From: Bifidobacterium asteroides
GTDB lineage: Bacteria > Actinomycetota > Actinomycetes > Actinomycetales > Bifidobacteriaceae
Direction: 5' to 3'
NCBI RefSeq assembly: GCF_030758775.1
Contig: NZ_CP132384.1
Location: 1 to 64,000, forward strand
DNA length: 64,000 nt
This document shows, piece after piece, positions 55,201 to 63,058 of the stretch. How positions within the stretch are numbered: the stretch's first letter is position 1; each line of letters begins with the position of its first letter. The notes beneath the pieces are model-generated. The model did not search any database. It was given only the letters and a program-made list of their open reading frames with translations, and was not told the DNA's origin. Both the position numbers and the translations under genes were made by a program.

Positions 55201-57590
55201 ATCGGGGCGTTACGATCCTTGACCCGTTTACAGGAACCGGCACTTTCATCGTTGAGCTGCTGCGTTCCGGACTCATTCCTGCTGAGAACTTGCGCTACAA
55301 GTATGAGCATGAGATCTATGCGAACGAGATTATGCTGCTCGCCTACTACATAGCGATGGTCAACATCGAATCCGCGTTCTACTCCGTACAGATGGAGCTA
55401 GCCAAGTCTGGGAAAGTTGGTGACAAAGGCAACTCGTTCTACGTCCCCTTCCCGGGCGGGGTACTTACTGACACTTTCCAGACTTCGGAAGATAACGACA
55501 CCATAGACCAGTCAGTGTTTATGGCGAACAGTGAACGTGTGCAGCGTGAGAATGAACAGCCCATCACTGTCATATTCGGTAATCCGCCATATTCTGCAGG
55601 CCAGAAGTCAGCGAATGAGAACAATGCCAACGATCACTATGAAACGCTTGACTCGCGCATAGAGGAAACCTATGTGGCTACTTCATCATCTTCGAACAAG
55701 CGTCAGATCTATGATTCATATATTCGTGCGTTCCGCTGGTCCTCTGACAGAATTGCAGGTGTTAATCGCGATGGCAAGGGCATTATAGGGTTTGTGAGCA
55801 ATGGTGGATGGCTTTACAGCATCGCTTTTAACGGATTCCGCAAGGCTCTATGTAACGAGTTCAGCGATATATACGTATTCAACCTTCGCGGAAATGCATT
55901 AGGCAAGGGAATTGAGAGGAAAAAAGAGTCAGGAAATGTGTTTGGAGGAGGCACTCGTACATCAATAGCCGTAACCCTGTTGATTCGTGATCAAGAAGCT
56001 GATCATCAAGGTATTGTGCACTATCGTGACATTGGTGATTATCTTTCACGTGACGAAAAACTTGCGACTATAGACGAATCTGCAGATGGGGAAGAATTTG
56101 AATGGCAGATATTAATTCCCGATGAGCATGGCGATTGGCTATCTCAAAGGGATGATTCCTTTGATAATTATGCTCCTCTCGCACTGGGCAAACGCAAACG
56201 GATACCAGGGATGTTTGCCACATATTCTCTGGGTATCAATACTAATCGTGATGCGTTCTGCTATGGATTTTCCTTTAATGAGGTACAGAATAATATTCAA
56301 CGTTTGTTGAAGACATATAATTCTGAGTTATCAAGATGGAAAGCAGATGGGAGAAAACAGCCAATCGAAGATTTTGTCGTGAGGGATGCTCATTTGATCA
56401 AGTGGAGCAGTTCTCTATATCAATTATTCGCGAGAGAAAAGCAACTACTGTATTCCGATGAGCATCTTGTCTACAGTCTCTACCGTCCATTTACGAAAAA
56501 ATGGTTGTATTACGATGGCTCTCTTATTCATAGAATATTTCGTAACTTGTCGCTGTTCCCCCCTGCTTTATCAACGCCTGAAACAACGTCGGCTACTGGT
56601 ATGCATATACAACGTGAGACAGCCCTCTCGCCTTTCGTTAATCGAGTGATAGATGTTTCAGGTGTTGGCAACACGGGTTTTTCGTGTTTAATCTCAGAAG
56701 AAACCGTCTGCCTCGATGCAGTGCAAAAAGGTCAGTGCTTCCCCTTGTATTGGTATGAGGCGATAGATGATTCCAGGAAGGTTCCAGAGGGTGAACTTGA
56801 TCTTGGACATGCATCCCTTCTTAAGCCTGGCGACCTTATCGTGAATGACAGTCAGGGCAAACGATATATCAGGCATGATGCCATCACGGATGACACGTTG
56901 CGCGTGTTCCGCGCTGCATATCCCGATAACCGTTCCCTGCATGCGAAAGATGTATCAGCGGCGAAAGAATGTATTTTCTACTATGCATATGGATTGCTGC
57001 ACAGTCCTGAGTATCGTGAGCGTTTCTCTGCGAATCTCCGCAAGGAATTGCCTCGGATCCCATTTGCTGCTGATTTCGACACGTATCAGCTCGCGGGCCG
57101 CCGCCTTGCGACATTGCATGTGGAGTATGAGAACGTTGAACGCTATGTGAGCACCGAGAATGGTCAGAACGGCCGCATAGTTGAGGATTGGTCTGAAGAT
57201 GCCGACCATTCTGATCCAGGAAGAGTGCAGAAGCTCCAATTCGGACGCACTACGAAATCTGAAGACAACCCTCAAGGCAAGGACAGGTCGACGATCATCA
57301 TTAACGATAAGGTATCCTTGCGGAACATTCCCGAGGAGGCGTATCGATACAAGGTATCAGGCCGGTCGGCTATTGAATGGGTCATGGATCAGTATCGAGT
57401 GAAAACCGATAGAGCCAGTGGGATTACTAATGATCCTAACGATTGGGTACGAGAGAGCGGCAATCCCAGATATATCATCGATTTGCTCGAATCAGTTGTC
57501 ACCGTGTCAATCGAGACGATGAAGATCGTTGACTCCTTGCCTCCGATCAACGCGCAGGATAGACCCTCATTCTGGCCCCTAGGGTGGTAA
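52239..57590 (+). CDS. Type ISP restriction-modification enzyme (LlaGI/LlaBIII-like)
   Basis: A single 1783-residue polypeptide with nuclease, translocase, methyltransferase and target recognition. An Mrr-like nuclease lies at the N-terminus (D81 then Q95-C-K97, a D-Xn-QxK site). The SF2 translocase has Walker A G206-TGK-T210, D346-EAH, M381-TATP and Q664-AVGRVMR. The gamma-class N6-adenine methyltransferase has D995-PFTGTGTF and N1115-PPY, and the target-recognition region follows (about 1200-1600). Such enzymes methylate one strand of an asymmetric site and cut after translocating. All motifs are intact. It is likely leaderless. The recognition region is AT-richer than the flanking coding parts. 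Confidence 0.95.
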   Translation: MTVFQDVLDIIEKSPAARVEGGERIRGTAFELATKYFLTHDAAWAPIFCDVWMWSEEGNPLLTKDALGKPHNLPRNDTGIDLVARSFNGSLWAIQCKYVADDHILNQNDISSFFVTGIARKVQRGNFIIVHTGAGLTETLSAEAKEFGATIIDSSDLSGDLVDWSEFLPSASVRKFSPRPYQQKAINDCLHGFETHDRGKLIMACGTGKTLTALRLAEEMKQRRNDQFPNLRGKPFRVLFLAPSIALVSQTFKYWTHQAMDRIVGYIVCSDGTVKKREGEDTDEWLLSILDVPFPTTTDASILKRNVELSSTDDVLSVVFSTYQSIQTTIDAQRMGMPDFDLVICDEAHRTAGAADNKRKVSPFVLVHDAKLLKSNKRLYMTATPKVYADAAKDQARREDYTAYSMDDENVFGPEFHRLKFGSAVAQGILTDYRVLVLGVAQGQASNLKSEMTNTQAMRKEYDKIEDLRRKSRRPNRDELAERRRAEIAKQAQSFAGKIIGAWNGLLTRGVHNGGVLKSVDINTGLGEQVQFAVMGNQPQPQSEGKTGTQAVRPLRKAVAFTRRIADSKALADGFNDVVFRYLAQQMKSGNEVEGLLEANVKHIDGSMPAKKRSKLLSWLDEPPLEGECRILSNAKCLTEGVDLPQLDAVIFFQPRASQVDIVQAVGRVMRKAENKEYGYIILPVVVPDDSNANDVLASSDFETVWKILQSLRSHDERLDARINALSLHRQAEQNKRRRKPNKSNRVGRGDFIDQYGNDEEALNGDQGSLTAMVQGELGFDEQVSESFQAKLVQKCGDTAYWDDWADSVAKIAKTTVKAINAAIVDDAQVGTAFNIFLQGLRDTLNPGIDRDDAIGMLAQHILTAPIFDALFVQQKDSQGRSFVQANPVSQALEPITKLLEPLINKADPQHELSELYAQVRLSASAVHSDESARQALVKNLYESFFRNAFKDDSKKLGIVYTPTEIVDYIIHAVDRQLSEHFGKHIGDRGVTILDPFTGTGTFIVELLRSGLIPAENLRYKYEHEIYANEIMLLAYYIAMVNIESAFYSVQMELAKSGKVGDKGNSFYVPFPGGVLTDTFQTSEDNDTIDQSVFMANSERVQRENEQPITVIFGNPPYSAGQKSANENNANDHYETLDSRIEETYVATSSSSNKRQIYDSYIRAFRWSSDRIAGVNRDGKGIIGFVSNGGWLYSIAFNGFRKALCNEFSDIYVFNLRGNALGKGIERKKESGNVFGGGTRTSIAVTLLIRDQEADHQGIVHYRDIGDYLSRDEKLATIDESADGEEFEWQILIPDEHGDWLSQRDDSFDNYAPLALGKRKRIPGMFATYSLGINTNRDAFCYGFSFNEVQNNIQRLLKTYNSELSRWKADGRKQPIEDFVVRDAHLIKWSSSLYQLFAREKQLLYSDEHLVYSLYRPFTKKWLYYDGSLIHRIFRNLSLFPPALSTPETTSATGMHIQRETALSPFVNRVIDVSGVGNTGFSCLISEETVCLDAVQKGQCFPLYWYEAIDDSRKVPEGELDLGHASLLKPGDLIVNDSQGKRYIRHDAITDDTLRVFRAAYPDNRSLHAKDVSAAKECIFYYAYGLLHSPEYRERFSANLRKELPRIPFAADFDTYQLAGRRLATLHVEYENVERYVSTENGQNGRIVEDWSEDADHSDPGRVQKLQFGRTTKSEDNPQGKDRSTIIINDKVSLRNIPEEAYRYKVSGRSAIEWVMDQYRVKTDRASGITNDPNDWVRESGNPRYIIDLLESVVTVSIETMKIVDSLPPINAQDRPSFWPLGW

Positions 57591-57595
57591 TAATA

Positions 57596-57609
57596 CTGTG
57601 ACGTCACAG
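57596..57609. repeat. 14-base perfect palindrome
   Basis: CTGTGACGTCACAG is fully self-complementary and begins six bases after the Type ISP stop. With the later stem 57688-57693/57711-57716 (GGGCAT/ATGCCC) it may be part of transcript ending. Confidence 0.5.
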
Positions 57610-57720
57610 CAACTCAATCGAACTGGTGCGGTGAAAGCGCATAAAAGGTGGCGGAAGTTCAAGGTGAATGCCGATTCGTGATTGGATGGGCATGGATATC
57701 ATAAATTCCAATGCCCGTCG

Positions 57721-57827
57721 CCCCCCCCCCCCCCGTAAACTAAAATAGGCGTATCAAGTTTAGATAGCCGTTGTTAACCGGTTGTGTCGAGGTAAGCTGC
57801 GTGTCTATGATTTTTTTGGGGGGGGGG
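57721..57827. repeat. C14 and G10 homopolymer tracts between convergent defence genes
   Basis: Fourteen C (57721-57734) and, 83 bases on, ten G (57818-57827) lie between the Type ISP stop (57590) and the AbiH stop (57853). They are complementary and could pair in RNA of either strand. Such lengths are prone to slippage. No convincing gene spans them. Confidence 0.8.
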
Positions 57828-57852
57828 CAAATAATCTTTTCGGGCTTAACGA

Positions 57853-58818
57853 TTACAAGCTGTCGAAGTACTGCTTAGACCTTATTATTGTTAACCCCTT
57901 CAAGGGTATGCCATTTGCTTTTGCCCTTGAGCACATTTCGCTTTTCCGGTTGTTGTCTTCTTTTCGGCATTTATCGCCGTGATAAGTAACAGTCCATTGC
58001 GCTTGTGGATACGCCAATGCCAGCTTGTTGATATAGGGTTTGTCGACGTCTCCTAGTGAGTGGCCGATAACGATAATTTCCTTCACTTGCTTTCCGCTTA
58101 TCCGCTTTAGAAAGTCGTCGAGATTATCGAAACCTGAATCAATATTTTTCTTAGTAACTTCAATAAGTCTCAGACCCACATCTTCAGCAATGTCGCGTAA
58201 TTCAGCTTCCACTTCCCGCTGAGAGATATCGGGCTGATTAGGATACGGATCATATTCGCTGCCTTCTATCTGTGAAAGGCCTCTCACTTCGACATCAGAA
58301 CCATGGCCCACAATGATTTTAGCCGATTTGACAGAACCATGGATATGGCAAATCTGATTTTTTTTAACCCCATATACTTCTTCAAGCAGCATTGTATAGT
58401 TAAAGGTAATAAATAGATCACTTGGCAAGGGCCACTTCGGAATAGGACGAACTCCTTCAAGACTAACGCTGCTGATCCACTCTTTCACATTTTCTGCAAT
58501 TTGGTCATACACATCAGGACCTATATCTAGGCTACTTGATAAATTTAGATTAAAGGGTGAGACGTTGCCTCCTGAGTCCGTATCCATTGTGGATATTGTT
58601 TGTTCGTAGTTTTCCTTAAGCTGTTCGCATATTTCTTCTACGTTAGGTTTGCCGAGATTGCTTTCTAAATCCGCCCACGGGTGTTCAGGATCGTCCGGAT
58701 CTTCAAAAATATTTGAGTTCCATAACGCCCCAGCAGAGGAATAGATGAAATCCTCCCACGAGGTTGGCAACTTGTGGATAAGATCAAAACCATTACCGAT
58801 AACATAAAGACGTACCAT
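57853..58818 (-). CDS. AbiH-family abortive-infection protein
   Basis: The 321-residue protein starts with the family hallmark V-I-G-N-G-F-D-L-x-H-x-L-P-T-x-W-x-D-F and ends with I-G-H-S-L-G-D-V-D near residue 270, as in lactococcal AbiH. These proteins stop phage growth by host shutdown; the biochemical activity is not settled. AAGGAG precedes ATG 58818. It converges on the Type ISP gene, so the two form a defence pair. A 12-base palindrome overlies its promoter. Codon use is AT-rich. Confidence 0.9.
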   Translation of the reverse strand: MVRLYVIGNGFDLIHKLPTSWEDFIYSSAGALWNSNIFEDPDDPEHPWADLESNLGKPNVEEICEQLKENYEQTISTMDTDSGGNVSPFNLNLSSSLDIGPDVYDQIAENVKEWISSVSLEGVRPIPKWPLPSDLFITFNYTMLLEEVYGVKKNQICHIHGSVKSAKIIVGHGSDVEVRGLSQIEGSEYDPYPNQPDISQREVEAELRDIAEDVGLRLIEVTKKNIDSGFDNLDDFLKRISGKQVKEIIVIGHSLGDVDKPYINKLALAYPQAQWTVTYHGDKCRKEDNNRKSEMCSRAKANGIPLKGLTIIRSKQYFDSL

Positions 58819-58843
58819 TACCTTCTCCTTATTATCAGTGTAT

Positions 58844-58855
58844 ATAGTGCACTAT
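58844..58855. promoter_or_regulatory. Palindrome at the AbiH promoter
   Basis: ATAGTGCACTAT is perfectly symmetric and lies 26 bases upstream of the AbiH start, between likely promoter elements. It may bind a repressor or AbiH itself. Confidence 0.4.
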
Positions 58856-59583
58856 TAAATTATAGAGAAAAAGACGGCAGTAAGGTTGAAGCTAACTAAC
58901 ATTGCAGTTGTTCATTCATACCCAACTTACTTTCTAATCAGTCCCAAAAACTACTAGAACCTGAGGAAACCACTAAGAGTCGTTAACGATAGACAGCTGA
59001 TACTAACTAATCAAAATAGCCAAGTCCAAAACAGAAGTCTTACGACACACTGGTTTACTGATCTGGGATTCTTGAAAGGATAATGGCTGATCATTTCATC
59101 GCATAATCCAATACTAAGTTCGATAAAAATAGATCTAAATAATAATTTCTTAATATTACTAATATGTTATGGATGATAGCTTTTGGAGATCTTGAGACCG
59201 ATGAAGCTATAGTGCAAGACTTTTTGAATCGAATAACACAGGTACGGTAGATTGCTGGTAAAATATATAAGCTAGATGCCTTCTCAAGAGTTACGGACGC
59301 TTGCGTTGAGCGATCTAAAATTACGGAGAGATTGACTGCTCGGCGGCGATAGTTGTTTTGTCTTATACTAATTCTGAAATAGAGTGATTTTATCCTTGCT
59401 CGAGGGTATCTAAAGAAGGCATGATCCCGAATACTATCAAGGCTTATTTTAGTTTATTAGGAATTGGAAAATTATATGATAAAGGATATCGACGCTTTAA
59501 AAGGGCATGCTTAAGAAGTACTCAACAATTAGCGGCCCATATATTTTTTTGCCGATAAACTCAATTATTAAGGAGGAAGTAAT

Positions 59584-59637
59584 ATGAGTACTCGTTTCGG
59601 CGTTGTGGGTATGTTGTTGAATATGCGGTCGTGCTAA
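59584..59637 (+). CDS. Possible 17-residue peptide
   Basis: AAGGAGG at 59570-59576 is seven bases before an ATG that opens MSTRFGVVGMLLNMRSC and a stop. The ribosome site is among the best in the island, but nothing resembling a known leader peptide, toxin or pheromone is visible. It may be chance. Confidence 0.25.
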   Translation: MSTRFGVVGMLLNMRSC

Positions 59638-60754
59638 CAGAACTATAGTTGAAGCAAAATAATCTGAGATAAGGAAAATTGGCAACTGATGAAGCAAGCG
59701 TCTCTGGAAAGAGGGAGGCCGTCACAGTCGGAGCGAATTGTAGAAATATTAAATTCTTGGAAATGATAATCTGGTAAGCCCATTCTCTGATCGTCTAAGT
59801 CTGTTACGTGTGTAAATGAAGTGGTTAAAAATATTGGCTCCACTTTCATTATGCATAGTTTAACCTGCTAAGTCTAGTGTCTGGTGTCTTATACAACAAT
59901 TCTCTAATATCTGTGTGACACTGCTGCGTGTGTCCTGGCTGGTATTTGGGTGCCGGAAGATGAAAGCAATGAATCTGGTGACGTCCTCAGTTAAGTTTCA
60001 TTAGTTGATAGACGTCGCACTTGGAAATGCAGTGCAAGTTTATCTATACGTGAAGTTTTGTAGTTGGGCGCATGGATAAGCTACCTACTTTGGCATGCAA
60101 CAATATAGGCACACGCGATGTTACTCGTGATGGAGACGATGAATGCCTACTGTGAATACAGTTGTCAATTATTATGTGTTAATTGTTATGAGAACAGTGT
60201 GGATATTGAAGGAGTAGTGTGCTTCCCAACGTTTCAGTCGCGGTCTTGATCTAGTACTTTGAAGCTTTGGCAGTAGAGCCTTATATAATACAGGTTGTAA
60301 AGTGACATGCTTTGATTCACGTCAGTGGCATCGGCAAAGAAAAAAATCAAAGTTGTTGCTATTCTCAGTGTATACATATTTCCCTCTTAGACCAATTGGT
60401 GTGAGAAGTGCTCTCCCATTTTCGCTCGAGTGCGATAGAACCTCACAAAATCAAGTAGTAGTTCCAGAAAAGTCCTGATGCGTACAGGCTGTCCTCTTCC
60501 ACGGTACAAGCTGCTCTCACTTTTCTAGCCCGGCGCACGTTAATGGGCAAGAGTGTATTTGCACCTAGTCATGTCCTCGTACTCTGTCTAGAGCTGACTT
60601 GAAGTTGCCGGACCTACCTTCATGACATTAAATGTTCATGGATATTCGGGGGATGCAACTTCTCACAGCACTTGATTATTAGGTTTCGTGAAGAATGAGG
60701 TATGGGTAGGGATAAAGAATGACTCCGAAACACTACAGGCAAAGAGTTTGTAGC

Positions 60755-60782
60755 AAAAAAGAAACTGCCTAGGACTTTGCAG
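60755..60782 (-). terminator. Terminator of the tRNA-Ala transcript
   Basis: On the minus strand a short CTGC/GCAG stem (60765-60768 and 60779-60782) is followed by TTTC and T6 (60755-60760), just past the tRNA 3' end. Confidence 0.5.
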
Positions 60783-60794
60783 AGAACCTACCTG

Positions 60795-60867
60795 TGGAGC
60801 TAGCCGGATTCGAACCGGCGACCCTCTGCTTGCAAAGCAGATGCGCTACCAGCTGCGCCATAGCCCC
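60795..60867 (-). tRNA. tRNA-Ala(TGC)
   Basis: The minus strand folds as a cloverleaf starting GGGGCTATGGCGCAGC, anticodon loop TTTGCAA (anticodon TGC) and T-arm GGTTCGAATCC. CCA is not encoded. It borders the accessory island. Confidence 0.95.
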
Positions 60868-60904
60868 GTGAATGTGAAAAGAACTTCAACCGCGCAAGAA
60901 TGCG

Positions 60905-60978
60905 TGGGCCTGGGAGGACTTGAACCTCCGACCTCATCCTTATCAGGGATGCGCTCTAACCAGCTGAGCTACAGGCCC
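60905..60978 (-). tRNA. tRNA-Ile(GAT)
   Basis: The minus strand starts GGGCCTGTAGCTCAGC, with anticodon loop CTGATAA (GAT) and T-arm GGTTCAAGTCC. It lies 37 bases upstream of tRNA-Ala and is probably co-transcribed with it. Confidence 0.95.
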
Positions 60979-61073
60979 ATGCCGTGTGACCGAAGAATCA
61001 CACAAATGGATAGCTTACCATAGTGTCCTCTCAAGTCAATCTCGGCGGCGTCGCGTCGCGTCTTGGCGGAAGA

Positions 61074-61691
61074 ATGGGGGTCATGAGGCGGAAACGGCGT
61101 GCGGAACCAGTCCGATCGGAACAGTTCGAGGTCGGTGGCGAGACTGTTCTGGTCATTAGGAAGCGGATCGCCAACGTCTATCTGCGGGTCAAGCCGCCTG
61201 ACGGCCATCTGGAAGTGACGGCGCCTCTGGCCCTGAGCGACGACCGGATTCGTGCCTTTATCGACGGCAAGCGCCGCTGGATCGCAACCGCTAGAGAACG
61301 TCTGGCCCGCTCGCGCGATGTCTACGCCCAACCTGGAGCCGATGGTCAGTTGCAGCCAGGACGATCCGAGGCCGAAGCCAAGAGAATTCTCCAGGATAGG
61401 CTGCCGACTCTGCTGGATCGGTGGGTCCCTGTGGTAGGTCGCCGGCCTGAGCGTATCAGTCTGCGGAAGATGAAAACCCGCTGGGGGTCCTGCACCCCCG
61501 CCACTGCCAGCATCCGGCTCAACACCGACTTGGCCTGGCTGGATCCTGACCTGCTGGAGTATGTGCTGGTTCACGAGCTGACCCACCTCTACGAGCACGG
61601 TCACGGCCCCGGCTTCCGCGCGCGAATGGATCGCTATATGCCCGACTGGACCGAGCGCCGTCGTCGACTCAACCGCTATCTGGTTTTGTGA
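61074..61691 (+). CDS. YgjP-type metallopeptidase (DUF45)
   Basis: The 205-residue protein has the zinc motif H167-ELTH171 followed by HGHGPGF, the third ligand region of this gluzincin-like family. The M-K-T-R-W-G-S-C segment before it is diagnostic. The physiological role is unclear. ATG 61074 is chosen to exclude a nonconserved extension; GTG 61023 and ATG 61083 are alternatives. It is divergent from the tRNA-Ile gene. Confidence 0.88.
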   Translation: MGVMRRKRRAEPVRSEQFEVGGETVLVIRKRIANVYLRVKPPDGHLEVTAPLALSDDRIRAFIDGKRRWIATARERLARSRDVYAQPGADGQLQPGRSEAEAKRILQDRLPTLLDRWVPVVGRRPERISLRKMKTRWGSCTPATASIRLNTDLAWLDPDLLEYVLVHELTHLYEHGHGPGFRARMDRYMPDWTERRRRLNRYLVL

Positions 61692-62183
61692 CCCGCAAAG
61701 CTTAGACGTCTGAAGTTATGACTTCGAGATCCATGACTTCTAGATTCATGACTCTTGGAGTCATACACTCCTCATGAGTCCGGAACTTGTGGACTGGGAG
61801 CTTGTAAATTACGAACCTGCGGCATCATCCGTGCTGAAGATTCGTGACCAAACCCTAGCTAGGCCATCTGGTGCGAAGTTGAATCGGTTTTTGATCGTCC
61901 TGCCTATCCCGATCTAGACCGACTATACGGTCTGATTCAGCCCGATCTGACTTTGCTCTGTTCTGACTCAACTAATCTGCCTTTGATTCGTTCTGGCTCT
62001 ACTCAAGCCTGGTTTGATGTGCCACATTGGTCATCGAAGACTGACAGGAGACTGCCGCAGCCCATGTTGGTGCGCTAGCGTTGAGGAAGAGGGATGGCAC
62101 TGCAGCAGCTAGGCAGGCTCTCTGTAGCCCGGAGGCGCGTGTGGAGCCGATCCGGGGCAATAGATCATGAAGGAGCAGTTGAA
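61692..62183. other. Intergenic region with low-complexity repeats
   Basis: 492 bases without a gene. It starts with three degenerate 15-base tandem copies (61718-61762), and C/T-rich repeats of the type TCTGACT follow at about 61930-62010. The ribosome site of the SDR gene, AAGGAG, is at 62170-62175. Confidence 0.5.
61718..61762 (+). repeat. 15-base tandem repeat, three degenerate copies
   Basis: ATGACTTCGAGATCC, ATGACTTCTAGATTC and ATGACTCTTGGAGTC follow one another directly, 26 bases after the metallopeptidase stop. Confidence 0.7.
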
Positions 62184-62951
62184 ATGACGGAATCCAAGAA
62201 GACAACCAAGCGCGCCGTGGTGACCGGCGCCTCCAGCGGCATCGGCCAGGCCAGTGTGCGGGCCTTGGTTGACAAGGGCTGGAAAGTGGTCGGCCTGGCC
62301 CGGCGCGAGGACAAGCTCAAGGCTCTGGCTGACCAGCTGGGTCAGAGCTTCACCTATGAGGTCTGCGATGTGACTGACGAGGACTCCACCCAGGCGGCCG
62401 TCGATGCTGTGCTCAAGGGCGGACCGGTCAAGGCTCTGGTCAACTGCGCCGGCGCAGCCTTCGGCAAGGACCCGGTGGCTACCTCCAGCCTGGATGACTG
62501 GAGCGGCATGTACGAGCTGAATGTCATCGGCACCCTGCGGGTCATACAGAAGCTGCTCCCGGCTCTGAAAGAGTCGGAGGGCACAGTTCTGGTCATCTCC
62601 TCGACGGCAGGCATCGAGCCCTACGAGGGCGGTGGCGGATACTGCGCTTCCAAGGCGGCAGAACGGGTCATGGCCCGTATTCTGCGGCTGGAGCTGATTG
62701 GCCAGCCGGTGCGCGTGGTCGACATCGCTCCGGGCCTGGTCCACACCGACGAGTTCTCTCTGAAGCGGTTCGGCGGGGATAGCGACCGGGCCGACGCGGT
62801 CTATGCCGGGGTGCCCGATCCGCTGACCGCCGACGACATCGCCGGATGCGTCACCTGGGCCCTGGAGCAGCCCGATACTGTGGACATCGACCAAATCGTG
62901 GTCCGTCCCCGGGCCGAGGGCTCCTACACCAAGCTCTACCGTCGCAGCTGA
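62184..62951 (+). CDS. Short-chain dehydrogenase/reductase
   Basis: The 255-residue Rossmann-fold oxidoreductase has cofactor motif TGASSGIG near residues 14-21, N-C-A-G-A near 90, and the catalytic S140, Y153 and K157 (Y-C-A-S-K). The R-R-E-D at about 38-41 suggests NADP(H) preference. It resembles YdfG-like serine/3-hydroxy acid dehydrogenases, but the substrate is not certain. ATG 62184 follows AAGGAG (62170-62175). Confidence 0.92.
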   Translation: MTESKKTTKRAVVTGASSGIGQASVRALVDKGWKVVGLARREDKLKALADQLGQSFTYEVCDVTDEDSTQAAVDAVLKGGPVKALVNCAGAAFGKDPVATSSLDDWSGMYELNVIGTLRVIQKLLPALKESEGTVLVISSTAGIEPYEGGGGYCASKAAERVMARILRLELIGQPVRVVDIAPGLVHTDEFSLKRFGGDSDRADAVYAGVPDPLTADDIAGCVTWALEQPDTVDIDQIVVRPRAEGSYTKLYRRS

Positions 62952-62983
62952 GTCTGGTTGGGGGCCGATTCTGTAGGAAACCG

Positions 62984-63058
62984 AGATTGGCATGGGATGA
63001 TTCTGGCAGGGGAAGATTCTGGCATGGGATGACTCTGGCAGAGGGATGAGTCCTGCAG
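62984..63058 (+). repeat. Degenerate tandem repeats after the SDR gene
   Basis: Units related to GATTCTGGCATGGGAT occur about four times in a row, varying between 14 and 17 bases, up to the end of the NhaA gene. Confidence 0.6.

Larger units (their letters stand above)
58819..60794. other. 2-kb gene-poor end of the island
   Basis: No gene of normal length is supported. Small features are a 28-codon frame at 59164-59250, a 17-codon frame with a strong ribosome site at 59584-59637, and overlapping short frames at 59679-59790. Composition is AT-rich until about 60450. The tRNA-Ala terminator lies at the right end. Confidence 0.6.

Noticed and set aside
57782-57982. 66-codon frame running through the G10 tract
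   Set aside because: It overlaps the AbiH coding end on the other strand and lacks a ribosome site.
48130-60794. Prophage or integrative element with integrase
   Set aside because: No integrase, transposase or structural phage gene is visible. I saw no copy of the tRNA-Ala 3' end near 48 kb.
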